Source: Ideonella sp. (GTDB taxonomy: Bacteria > Pseudomonadota > Gammaproteobacteria > Burkholderiales > Burkholderiaceae_C). Taken from it: a DNA stretch of 64,000 nucleotides. Position numbers and translations under genes: made by a program. The stretch spans positions 1 through 64,000 of the forward strand of contig JABTUC010000009.1 of NCBI GenBank assembly GCA_015075545.1. The letters run 5' to 3'. Each line of letters starts with the position of its first letter. The first letter of the stretch is position 1. Shown here in pieces: positions 1-7,966 of the stretch. The notes below the pieces were generated by a model. That model did not search any database and was not told the DNA's origin. It was given only the letters and a program-made list of their open reading frames with translations.

Positions 1-684
1 GGCCTTCGCCCCCGCGGCGGGCGCGCGCGGCACGCCGAAGGTCGGGTTGCCCGCCGGAATCGTGCCGTCGCGGGCGATGCGCACCACCTTGCCGAGCAAG
101 CTGTTCAAGTCCTGCGCCGGGCTGCCTTGCTGGCGCTCGCCGAAGGTGACGAACAGCGTCTTGTCATCGGCGAACACCAGGCGCGAGCCGAAGTGACCGT
201 CACCGCCGACTTTCGGTAGCTGTTGAAAGATCTGGGTGGCGAAGGTCAGTGCGTTCGGGTTGGACAGGTCGAGCTGGCCGCGCATCACCGCGGTGCCCGA
301 GCCGCCGGGGCCGGGCTGCGAGTAGGTCAGATAGACCCACGGCTGACCCGCCGCGAAATCGGGGTCGAGCGCCACGTCGAGCAGGCCACCTTGGTCGGCG
401 GTGACGATACCGCCTGGAAGCGACAACGCCACGGGCGTGACGCTCTTGCCGTCGGCGCTCACCAGCCGCAGCGAGCCTCCCTTCTCGGTGACCAGCAACC
501 GCCCGTCGGGCAGGAACGCCATGCCCCATGGGTAGTTGAGGCCGCTGGTGAAGGTGCTCAGGGTGGGAGGATCGGCTGGCGGCGGCAGCGGCCTGCGCTC
601 GCCTTCGCCGCCGCAAGAACCGAGCAGGGCGGCCGCGCCGAATAACCACACGATGCGACGGCGGGGAAGGGTGAAGGCTTTCAT
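1..684 (-). CDS. PQQ-dependent sugar dehydrogenase, GSDH type (lipoprotein), 3' end cut by window
   Basis: Soluble aldose-sugar dehydrogenase-like beta-propeller of the glucose/sorbosone dehydrogenase family, expected to oxidise sugars outside the cytoplasm using PQQ. The N-terminus (MKAFTLPRRRIVWLF) is a signal peptide ending in a lipobox LGSC, with the lipidated Cys at residue 24. It is followed by family-typical stretches: GLNYPWGMAFLPDGRLLVTE near residues 48-67, then GGLLDVALDPDF, and GDGHFGSRLVF with the conserved His. Only 228 codons are present; the family is usually 350-450 residues, so the gene continues beyond base 1. An in-frame ATG at 693 is an alternative start. Family assignment is fairly firm; substrate is unknown. 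Confidence 0.85.
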   Translation of the reverse strand, partial: MKAFTLPRRRIVWLFGAAALLGSCGGEGERRPLPPPADPPTLSTFTSGLNYPWGMAFLPDGRLLVTEKGGSLRLVSADGKSVTPVALSLPGGIVTADQGGLLDVALDPDFAAGQPWVYLTYSQPGPGGSGTAVMRGQLDLSNPNALTFATQIFQQLPKVGGDGHFGSRLVFADDKTLFVTFGERQQGSPAQDLNSLLGKVVRIARDGTIPAGNPTFGVPRAPAAGAKA

Positions 685-705
685 GTCCGGCATGCTGGCA
701 CACAT

Positions 706-726
706 CTTCCCGTGTTACGTGGGAAG
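706..726. terminator. small inverted repeat between recJ and the dehydrogenase
   Basis: CTTCCC and GGGAAG form a 6-bp stem around a 9-nt loop, 7 bp after the recJ stop codon. There is no clear T-run, so this may be a weak recJ terminator or just part of the leader of the downstream gene. Confidence 0.2.
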
Positions 727-732
727 GTGCAA

Positions 733-2457
733 CTATTCGCAGGCGGCGACCACGAAGACCTGCACCCGCTCGAGCCCCTGGAAGCGGTCGCTACCGAGGC
801 GAAACGCCAGCCGCGCGCGCGCCGGCAGCGGGTCGGTGCGGCCGAACCAGATCGCCTCGCGCGGGGTGCCGGCCAGAAGGAGCCTGAGTTTCAGGTGCTT
901 GTCGGCCACCAGGCGCTGCTGCAGCACCTGCGCCTCGTCGCAGAACAGCGGCGCCTCGAAGCCGGCGCCCCAGACGTGTGACTCGATGGCGCGCACGGTC
1001 GCGAGGTCGAACCACTCGGGCTGCAGGGCGCCGTCGGTCGGCAGTCGCTGCGCCAGCGCCGCGGCGTCGAGCCATTCGCCGGCCACCTGCTGCAGCGCGC
1101 GCGTGAACGCCGGCAACGCGCCGTCGCGCAGCGTGCAGCCGGCGGCCATCGCGTGGCCGCCGAAGCGCAGCAGTGCGTCGGGCTCGCGCTTGCTCACCAG
1201 GTCGAGCGCGTCGCGCAGGTGAAAGCCGGCGATCGAGCGGCCCGAGCCCTTGAGCAGGCCATCGGTGCCGCGCGCGAAGACGAAGGTCGGTCGGTGCCAG
1301 CGGTCCTTGACGCGGCCGGCGACGACGCCGACCACGCCCTCGTGGAAGCCTTCGTCGAACAGCACCACCGCCGGTGCGCTCGCGCGCTCGGCGAGGTCGC
1401 CGAGCAGCGCCTCGGAGCGCTCGTGCATGCCGGCCTGCAGGTCGCGCCGCTCGCGGTTGATGGCGTCGAGCGCCGCCGCCAGTTCGTGCGCGCGCGCCGC
1501 GTCGTCGGTGAGCAGGCATTCGATGCCCAGCGTCATGTCGGCCAGGCGGCCGGCAGCGTTGATTCGCGGGCCGACGGCGAAGCCGAAGTCCTCGGCGCGG
1601 CAGCGCTGCGCGTCGCGGCCGGCGGCCGCCAGCAGCGCGGCCACGCCCGGCTGCATGCGGCCGGCGCGCACGCGCTCGAGGCCCTGCGCGACCAGCACGC
1701 GGTTGTTGGCGTCGAGCTTGACGACGTCGGCCACGGTGCCGAGCGCCACCAGGTCGAGCAGGCGATCGAGCCGCGGCTGCGCGCCCGGGGCGAAACGGCC
1801 GCGCTCGCGCAGCAGCGCACGCAGCGCGAGCAGCACGTAGAACATGACGCCCACGCCAGCGAGCGCCTTGCTCGCGAAGCCGCAGCCCGGCTGGTTGGGG
1901 TTGACGATCACGTCGGCCGCCGGCAGTTGCACGACGCCGTGCGCATCGAGCGCCGGCAGGTGGTGGTCGGTGACCAGCACCTGCATGCCGAGCGCGCGTG
2001 CATGCGCGATGCCGTCGAGGCTGGCGATGCCGTTGTCCACCGTGACGAGCAGCGCCGGCGCGTGCGCGCGCTGCGCCAGCTCGACGATGGCCGGCGTCAG
2101 GCCGTAGCCGTGCAATTGCCGGTCGGGCACCACGTAGCGCAGCGCCTCGGGCCGCGCGCCGAGCATGGCCAGCCCGCGCAGTGCCACCGCGCAGGCGGTG
2201 GCGCCGTCGCAGTCGTAGTCGGCCACCACGCAGATGCGAGCGTCGGCGTCGATCGCACGCGCCAGCAGCGCGGCGGCCTCGGCGGCGCCCTGCAAGGTAT
2301 GCGGCGGCAGCAGGCGCGCGGCGTCGGTGCTCAACTCGTCGATCGAGCGCACGCCGCGGCCGGCGAAAAGGCGCGCCAGCAGCGGGTGCACGCCCGCCGC
2401 CTCGAGCGCGTGGCAGGCGCGCGGCGGGGCATCGCGTTCGACCAGGGTCGGGGTCAT
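733..2457 (-). CDS. recJ: single-stranded-DNA-specific exonuclease RecJ
   Basis: 5'-3' exonuclease on single-stranded DNA, acting in RecF-pathway recombination and mismatch repair. The DHH-family catalytic motifs are visible: DYDCDG at about residues 80-85, TVDNG near 140, and VTDHH near 162-166. The DHHA1 part is also present (FRFGGHAMAAG-like: LLRFGGHAMAAGCTL) and the protein ends with an OB-fold-like segment. Length, about 574 aa, is normal. A GTG 9 bp upstream is an alternative start; ATG was preferred. It lies 13 bp after the stop of the conserved upstream gene and is probably co-transcribed with it. Confidence 0.95.
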   Translation of the reverse strand: MTPTLVERDAPPRACHALEAAGVHPLLARLFAGRGVRSIDELSTDAARLLPPHTLQGAAEAAALLARAIDADARICVVADYDCDGATACAVALRGLAMLGARPEALRYVVPDRQLHGYGLTPAIVELAQRAHAPALLVTVDNGIASLDGIAHARALGMQVLVTDHHLPALDAHGVVQLPAADVIVNPNQPGCGFASKALAGVGVMFYVLLALRALLRERGRFAPGAQPRLDRLLDLVALGTVADVVKLDANNRVLVAQGLERVRAGRMQPGVAALLAAAGRDAQRCRAEDFGFAVGPRINAAGRLADMTLGIECLLTDDAARAHELAAALDAINRERRDLQAGMHERSEALLGDLAERASAPAVVLFDEGFHEGVVGVVAGRVKDRWHRPTFVFARGTDGLLKGSGRSIAGFHLRDALDLVSKREPDALLRFGGHAMAAGCTLRDGALPAFTRALQQVAGEWLDAAALAQRLPTDGALQPEWFDLATVRAIESHVWGAGFEAPLFCDEAQVLQQRLVADKHLKLRLLLAGTPREAIWFGRTDPLPARARLAFRLGSDRFQGLERVQVFVVAACE

Positions 2458-2470
2458 CGGGCCCACGGTG

Positions 2471-3394
2471 TCACAAGGCGTCGAGCAGCGGCTGCACCGC
2501 GGCGCGGCGCCAAGCCGTGCGCAAGCGCTGCCACGGCGAGGTCGTGCCGCGCGCGAAGGTCGACGCGCGCCGCTCGCCGGCTAGCGTGAGCGCCGCGTCG
2601 TCGCCGCGCTCACGCAGCAGCGCGGCGATCGGGCCGGCGTCGAGCGCATGCCAGGCCTCGGCCCACGCCGCCCAGTCTTCGTTCAGCGCCGGGCCGCGCA
2701 GGCGGTCGTCAACCTGCGGCGCCTCGCCGCGCACCGCGGCGGCCACCCCGCAACCGCTCAGCCACAACGAATTGACGGTGGGCAGGCCCGCGCCTTCGCG
2801 CCGCTCGTTGACGGCGTGCGTGTACAGCAGCATCTGCGCTTCGCTCAGCAGGCGCTGCCAGGCACGCGACGCCTGCGGCGCGGGCAGCCAGGGGTCGATG
2901 TGGCGGCCGATCACGCGGTCGAGCGACGCGGTGGCCAGTTCGCCGAGGCTCGCGTGTGCCACGTACCAGCGGTGCACGTCGCCCCAGTGCAGCGCGAAGC
3001 CGGCCTCATCGAACAGCGGCTGCAGCGCCGCGAACAAGGCACGCGCGTCGGCCTCGTCGAGCTGCAGCGCGGCCGGGTCGGTGAGCGTGATCTGGTCGGT
3101 GCCGACGTGCAGATGCACCGGCGTCGCCTGGCCGATGGGCTGCGCGCCGACGTCGATGCCGTCGCGCCGCGCCGCCAGCGCGGCCCACGGCAGGCGGCCG
3201 TCGGCCAGCGACCAGCCGAGCGAGCGCGCCAGCGCCAGCTCGTGCGGCGCCGACAGCGAGTGCTCGTCGCTGCCGAGCGCCGATTGCGCCGGCCAGCGCG
3301 CCAGCAACTGCTCGAGGTGCGGCAACGACAGGCTGCGCGCCGCGTGGCGGCCGGCGTCGGACAACGCGCCGGCGAAGGGAACGAGAAGCTGCAT
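2471..3394 (-). CDS. conserved hypothetical protein upstream of recJ
   Basis: A 307-aa soluble protein with no signal peptide or membrane segment. I recognise the type as a Burkholderiales protein commonly found beside recJ, sometimes labelled a phosphoglycerate-mutase-like regulatory protein, but no catalytic motif of that family is evident. Notable conserved-looking patches are LHVGTDQITLTDP (about 95-107), EAQMLLYTHAVNERR (185-199), and PTVNSLWLSGCG (205-216). It is divergent from lolC with 68 bp between the two starts, so both promoters must lie in that gap. Function unknown. Confidence 0.7.
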   Translation of the reverse strand: MQLLVPFAGALSDAGRHAARSLSLPHLEQLLARWPAQSALGSDEHSLSAPHELALARSLGWSLADGRLPWAALAARRDGIDVGAQPIGQATPVHLHVGTDQITLTDPAALQLDEADARALFAALQPLFDEAGFALHWGDVHRWYVAHASLGELATASLDRVIGRHIDPWLPAPQASRAWQRLLSEAQMLLYTHAVNERREGAGLPTVNSLWLSGCGVAAAVRGEAPQVDDRLRGPALNEDWAAWAEAWHALDAGPIAALLRERGDDAALTLAGERRASTFARGTTSPWQRLRTAWRRAAVQPLLDAL

Positions 3395-3462
3395 GGGCGT
3401 CGCGATTATCGGCGCCGCGGTGGAGGGCCGCGTTCGAACGCCCCTGATAGCATCGGCGCCCC

Positions 3463-4711
3463 ATGGACTGGCCCTACGAGTGGCAACTCGGCTGGCGCTA
3501 CACGCGTGCCGGCCGCGCGGGGCGCCGCAACGGCTTCATCTCGTTCATCTCGGGCGTCTCGATGCTCGGCATCGCGCTCGGCGTGGCGGCGCTGATCATC
3601 GTGCTGTCGGTGATGAACGGCTTCCAGAAGGAAGTGACCGACCGCATGCTGAGCGTGATTCCGCACATCGAGCTGTTCGCCGCCGACGGCAGCGCGCTGC
3701 CCGACTGGCAAGCGACCGCGGCGATCGCCAAGCGCAACCCCGAGGTGATCGCGGCGGCGCCGTTCATCGCCAGCCAATCGCTGCTGGCGCGCGGCGACAC
3801 GCTGCGCGGCGCGATGGTGCGCGGCATCGTGCCCGACGAGGAGGCGCACATCACCGAGCTGGCGGCGCGGCTGCGCGGCACCACGCTGGCCGCGCTGCAG
3901 CCCGGCGCCTGGCGCATCGTGCTCGGCGTCGAGCTCGCGCGCCAGCTCGGCGTGCAGGCCGGCGACGCGGTGACCGTGATCGCGCCCAGCGGCCAGGTCA
4001 CGCCCGCGGGCGTGCTGCCGCGGCTCAAGCAGTTCACGGTGGCGGGCACCTTCTCGTCGGGGCACTACGAGTACGACAGCGCGCTGGCGTGGATCGACCT
4101 CGACGACGCGGCCAAGCTCTACCGAGTGGCGGGCCCCACCGGCGTGCAACTGCGGCTGGCCGATCTGCACCAGGCGCGCCGCGTCGCGCAGGAGCTGGCG
4201 GTGCAGCTCGGGCCCGAGTTCGTGGTGAGCGACTGGACGCGCACCAACCGCAACTGGTTCGAGGCGGTGCAGATCGAGAAGCGGCTGATGGCGATCATCC
4301 TGACGCTGATCGTCGCGGTGGCGGCGTTCAACCTGGTGTCGACTCTGGTGATGACGGTAACCGACAAGCGCGCCGACATCGCGATCCTGCGCACGCTGGG
4401 CGCGAGCCCGCGCTCGGTGATGGGCATCTTCGTCGTGCAGGGCGCCGCTGCCGGCGTGCTCGGCACCGCCGCCGGTCTGGCGATCGGCCTGCTGGTGGCG
4501 TTCAACATCGACGTCATCGTGCCGTTCATCGAGCGCACGCTCAACGTCGCGTTCCTGCCGGCCAGCGTCTACGTGATCAGCCGCATGCCGAGCGATCCGC
4601 GCTGGAGCGACGTGGTGCCGATCGCGCTGGTGTCGCTGGTGCTGGCGTTCCTGGCCACGCTGTACCCGAGCTGGCGCGCCAGCCGCGTCAACCCGGCCGA
4701 GGCGCTGCGCT

Positions 4712-4719
<8 letters not shown>
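3463..4719 (+). CDS. lolC: lipoprotein-releasing ABC transporter permease LolC/LolE family
   Basis: Inner-membrane permease (418 aa) that, with LolD, extracts outer-membrane lipoproteins and hands them to LolA. It shows the MacB/FtsX layout. One N-terminal membrane segment lies near residues 28-50 ([20 protein letters not shown]), followed by a large periplasmic domain. Three membrane segments follow after about residue 275, with the typical [20 protein letters not shown] loop. It overlaps lolD by 8 bp. No second permease (LolE) is adjacent, so a homodimeric arrangement as reported for LolF-type systems is possible. The partner LolA is encoded at 53804. Confidence 0.93.
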
Positions 4720-5386
<667 letters not shown>

Positions 5387-5388
5387 CT

Positions 5389-5550
5389 GACCTTGTGCTT
5401 CTTGGCCCGCTCCGGCCACCGTCGCGCTCTCGGCTTCGCGCAGGGCGGCGACCATCTGTTCGTCGCTGAATCGGCTCTTCCTCATGGACTCCTCGCTCTC
5501 GAGGAGCCATCTTCCCAAGAACTACTGGCCCGAAGAAACCGGGCAGGTCA
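5389..5550 (-). mobile_element. IS3-family left-end remnant, copy a (5' part of orfA)
   Basis: Read on the minus strand, the element starts at 5550 with TGACCTGCCC, an IS3-like TGA terminus. A truncated orfA opens with ATG at 5485, encoding MRKSRFSDEQMVAALREAE. This matches the N-terminus of IS3-family OrfA transposases. The frame breaks after about 25 codons, although KKHKVS-like codons persist to about 5390. The rest of orfA, all of orfB and the other terminus are missing. The element cut an RHS fragment at 5551, and its TGA supplies that fragment's stop codon. A second copy is at 10276-10409. Confidence 0.7.
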
Positions 5551-6155
5551 CCAGGCCAGGCGGTCCAGCGCGTCGTAGCTCATGCTGCGGCTGGTGGCGC
5601 CGGCTTCGTGCAGATCGGTGATGGCGGTGACGTTGTCGTTGGCGTCGTAGACGTAGCTGTCGTCGAGCACGCCGCTGTAGCGCCAGCGCTCGGGCAGGCC
5701 GCGGGTGTTCTGCGTCATGGTGAACGTCGAGCCGTTGGCCAGCGTATAGCCGGCCAGGGCGCCGTCGGGGTGGTAGCTGGCGTTCGTGGCCCAGTCGCCG
5801 GCGCGGGTGGGTTGGCCCAGGGCGTTGGGCGCGTAATCGACGACGGCACCGCCGGTGCCGGCGCCGTGGCTCAGGCCGCTGCGGTGGCCGTGGGCGTCGT
5901 AGGCGTGGCTGAAGGCGTAGTCGGCACCGGCGACGTTGAGGGTCTCGCCGGTGAGCAGGCGGCGGTTGTTGTAGCGGTAGGTCCAGGTGGTGCCGTTGCT
6001 CCAGACCTGAAGCGGCAGGCTGTCCCCGGTGTAGCTGCGCCCGATGCCGGGGCTGCCGTCACCGAAACTGGTGCTCGTGAGCCGGTTGCGGGGGTCGTAG
6101 ACGTAGTTGCGCGTGGCGCTGGCGTCGCCGCCGCTGATGCTCTGCGCCTTGCCGA
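5551..6155 (-). pseudogene. RHS/YD-repeat core fragment
   Basis: About 185 codons of YD repeats almost identical at the DNA level to 13290-13838 of the full-length rhs gene, joined near 6098 to sequence matching about 14006-14060. The roughly 160 bp between two similar YD repeats (YDPHQRL and YDPRNRL) is missing, consistent with recombination between repeats. There is no native start or C-terminal tip. The fragment stops at the IS terminus just after DALDRLAW. It cannot encode a complete effector, but it provides homology for recombination with the main gene. Confidence 0.8.
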
Positions 6156-6158
6156 TAG

Positions 6159-6290
6159 TCAGCCCAGTCTCCGCTGAGCTTCCGCAAGGGCAGCAAGCCA
6201 ACTCGCGAGATCGAAGCTCCACGGGTCATGCGACTCGGTCGGATAGACCTCGATCTGTGCTCCATCGCTGTCGGGCTCGGTCCTCGCCCA
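6159..6290 (-). pseudogene. 3' remnant of an unknown small gene, copy a
   Basis: An open frame of 43 codons with no start. It contains DGAQIEVYPTESHDPWSF, continues DLASWLAALAEAQRRLG and ends at its own TGA. An almost identical DNA segment occurs at 10453-10556. Both copies have an in-frame TGA just upstream and both sit immediately downstream of an immunity-gene tail, so this is probably the end of a lost immunity or toxin-associated gene. The product family is not recognised. Confidence 0.45.
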
Positions 6291-6349
6291 TCAGAGCAAC
6301 CAGCCCACACTGGATCGTGTTCAGATTCGCGGAGCCACTTCTCGCTGGC

Positions 6350-6415
6350 TCATTGATCTGAGCTGAGGTTCCACTTGTCGTGTGTGACAATGATCTCGGC
6401 GATCTGATCCTCAAG
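6350..6415 (-). pseudogene. 3' remnant of the immunity gene found at 10616-10849
   Basis: The last 21 codons read DQIAEIIVTHDKWNLSSDQ plus TGA and differ by only a few bases from the end of the intact gene at 10616-10849 (DQIAEIIVTHDKWNFSADQ). The first two-thirds of the gene is gone. The break lies next to the leader of the plus-strand toxin-antitoxin pair, suggesting that the pair arrived with, or by, the same rearrangement. Confidence 0.7.
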
Positions 6416-6442
6416 GGCGCTGAGCATCGCAAGGGGACTGCA

Positions 6443-6676
6443 ATGACGGCAATCGAAGTTCAGTTGATCGAGCGGCTGAAGAAGTTGCCACCGGCCCGCA
6501 TCGCGGAGGTGGTGGATTTCGTGGAGTTCCTGGCCTCGCGCGAGGAACGCGCTGCAGCGGCCGAGCGGCTCACCGCTGGGCTGGCCAGGCTCGATGCACT
6601 GAAGCTGCCCGAGGTCTCCGAGGATGAGGTCGAGGCGGAGATCCAGGCGGCACGGCAGGAACGGCGCAGCAGGTAA
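6443..6676 (+). CDS. antitoxin-like protein, DUF2281/VapB type
   Basis: A 77-aa acidic, helical protein beginning MTAIEVQLIERLKKLPPARI and containing VVDFVEFLASREER, the pattern of DUF2281-like antitoxins that precede PIN toxins. It should bind and neutralise the PIN protein encoded 14 bp downstream and probably represses the shared promoter. A good ribosome site, AAGGGG at 6431-6436, is spaced 6 bp from ATG 6443 and decides this start over an in-frame ATG at 6380, which lies in debris of an immunity gene. It is on the plus strand, opposite to the surrounding RHS cassettes. Confidence 0.7.
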   Translation: MTAIEVQLIERLKKLPPARIAEVVDFVEFLASREERAAAAERLTAGLARLDALKLPEVSEDEVEAEIQAARQERRSR

Positions 6677-6690
6677 GGCGCCTGATCGCC

Positions 6691-7122
6691 GTGCGATTCG
6701 TTCTCGATACGAATCTGCTCGTCTCGGGCGTCATCTCGGCCGGGCTGCCGCGCCGGTTGATCGATGGCGCCAAGGCCGGCGAGTTCGAGCTTTGCACGAG
6801 CGACGTGCTGCTGGCCGAGTTGCTCGAGGTGCTTTTGCGCGGCAAGTTCGCCGCCCGACTCGAACAGGCCGGGCTCACGCCGCAGGGCATCGTCGACGAT
6901 CTGCGGCGCATCGCCGTCGTCGTGCAACCGGCTGATACGCCGCGTGTCGTCCCGACCGATCCCGACGACGATAACGTCATCGCCGCGGCCGTCACCGGCC
7001 AGGCGGATCTCATCGCCTCTGGCGACAAGCGCGACCTCTTACCGATGGGCGGGTTCGCCGGCATCCCCATCGTCACCGCGCGCGATGCCATCGAGCGGCT
7101 GGAGGCGATGCACAAGTCCTGA
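6691..7122 (+). CDS. PIN-domain toxin of a type II toxin-antitoxin pair
   Basis: A 143-aa putative ribonuclease of the PIN family (the COG1569-like group of VapC relatives). Candidate metal-binding acidic residues are visible: D6 in VLDTNLLVSG, E43 in LLAELLEV, D93/D94 in DPDDDNVIAAA, and D112 in SGDKRDLL. It starts with GTG; AGG-TAAGG near 6671-6678, overlapping the antitoxin stop, is a plausible ribosome site. The toxin follows its antitoxin by 14 bp, the usual order. RNA target is unknown. It appears intact. Confidence 0.8.
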   Translation: MRFVLDTNLLVSGVISAGLPRRLIDGAKAGEFELCTSDVLLAELLEVLLRGKFAARLEQAGLTPQGIVDDLRRIAVVVQPADTPRVVPTDPDDDNVIAAAVTGQADLIASGDKRDLLPMGGFAGIPIVTARDAIERLEAMHKS

Positions 7123-7131
7123 TCGCCTGCT

Positions 7132-7233
7132 TCATGCAGGCTCTTCAGGGACCAGAGTGGCCACTTGGCCTGATTGCGCCAGCATCTCTGCAGCCTGCTG
7201 CATTTCGGAATTGGTCACTGACCGCACGATCAC
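7132..7233 (-). CDS. possible small ORF or gene tail, 33 aa
   Basis: A short minus-strand frame from a GTG, containing SVTNSEMQQAAEMLAQSGQV and ending VATLVPEEPA. The composition is protein-like, and the base usage is less GC-rich than the core genes. It lies between the PIN toxin (plus strand) and the ORF6N-like tail. No ribosome site is clear and no family is recognised. It may be debris from another immunity gene. Confidence 0.25.
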   Translation of the reverse strand: MIVRSVTNSEMQQAAEMLAQSGQVATLVPEEPA

Positions 7234-7246
7234 GTGGTTAGGCTAA

Positions 7247-7378
7247 AAGAATGCCCACCCCACGCGCAATCAGCTCAAGCAGGTCTTCGACGCCCTGCAT
7301 GAGCTGATGACGCCGCCCGATCCGCCCAAGCGGCCTATCGGGTTCGTCACGCACGACGAGAAGAAGAGCAAGGGCTGA
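7247..7378 (+). pseudogene. 3' remnant of an ORF6N-like DNA-binding protein gene, copy 1
   Basis: An open frame of 43 codons without a start. It contains HPTRNQLKQVFDALHELM followed by TPPDPPKRPIGF and ends KKSKG plus TGA. This pattern resembles the C-termini of ORF6N-domain proteins (phage-antirepressor relatives), which end in a PP-rich KRxIGF motif. The DNA-binding domain is missing. Its stop codon abuts the stop of the minus-strand immunity gene (TGATCA at 7376-7381). A related tail is at 8913-9011. The family assignment is from memory of the tail motif only. Confidence 0.4.
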
Positions 7379-7966
7379 TCAACGCTTGCTGCGCTCTTCA
7401 GCGAGTTGCAGCTTCTTGGTCTCCGCCGGGCTGAGGCGAGATCGAATGCGTGCATACAGCTCGACCGCTGCCACGTAGTCCCCTCGGCGGAACGCATCTT
7501 CTGCCTGCGGTCGCAATTGCCGCGCGAGACCATCGAGCCAGTATTCCTCGACCCAGACCTTGCGCTTTCCCTCAAGCGTCGAGAAGAACTGTGGATCACC
7601 TTGCAGCGCCGCAACGCCATAGCGCTTCATCAACGAACCCAATTCTTCTAGCCCCATGGCTACGCCTTCCGTCGTTGATGCCATCAGGCCACACTGCTTC
7701 GCCGCGTCAGGATCAATGGCGCGCACGATCTCCGCCAGCGCGTACTGCTTTCCCCGATACGAGATGTCAGCTCCAATCTCGTACGACAGTCGGCCGTGAT
7801 TCACGACGATTTCAACGTCGTCTTTCCGGTAGCGAACGAGCGTTGGCAGAGACTCCACTTGCAAGAAGCCAAGATCGTTGAGGAACACGAACGCCGTCGT
7901 TGCTTCGCTTGCAAAGTTGAGCCGATCTCGATCCTGCTCAGACATGACTTTCTTCTCCTGGGTCAT
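7379..7966 (-). CDS. putative immunity protein of cassette 4
   Basis: A 195-aa soluble protein whose ATG overlaps the stop of the upstream RHS tip by ATGA (7963-7966), the typical toxin-immunity coupling. Its N-terminal half contains FVFLNDLGFLQVESLPTLVR and VEIVVNHGRLSYEIGADISY. The C-terminal half is helical, with a TPR-like FRRGDYVAAVELYARIRSRL near residues 160-180. It is expected to bind the toxin tip encoded just upstream and block self-intoxication or sibling attack. The base composition is visibly less GC-rich than flanking core genes, in keeping with horizontal transfer. The immunity role is inferred from position. Confidence 0.65.
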   Translation of the reverse strand: MTQEKKVMSEQDRDRLNFASEATTAFVFLNDLGFLQVESLPTLVRYRKDDVEIVVNHGRLSYEIGADISYRGKQYALAEIVRAIDPDAAKQCGLMASTTEGVAMGLEELGSLMKRYGVAALQGDPQFFSTLEGKRKVWVEEYWLDGLARQLRPQAEDAFRRGDYVAAVELYARIRSRLSPAETKKLQLAEERSKR

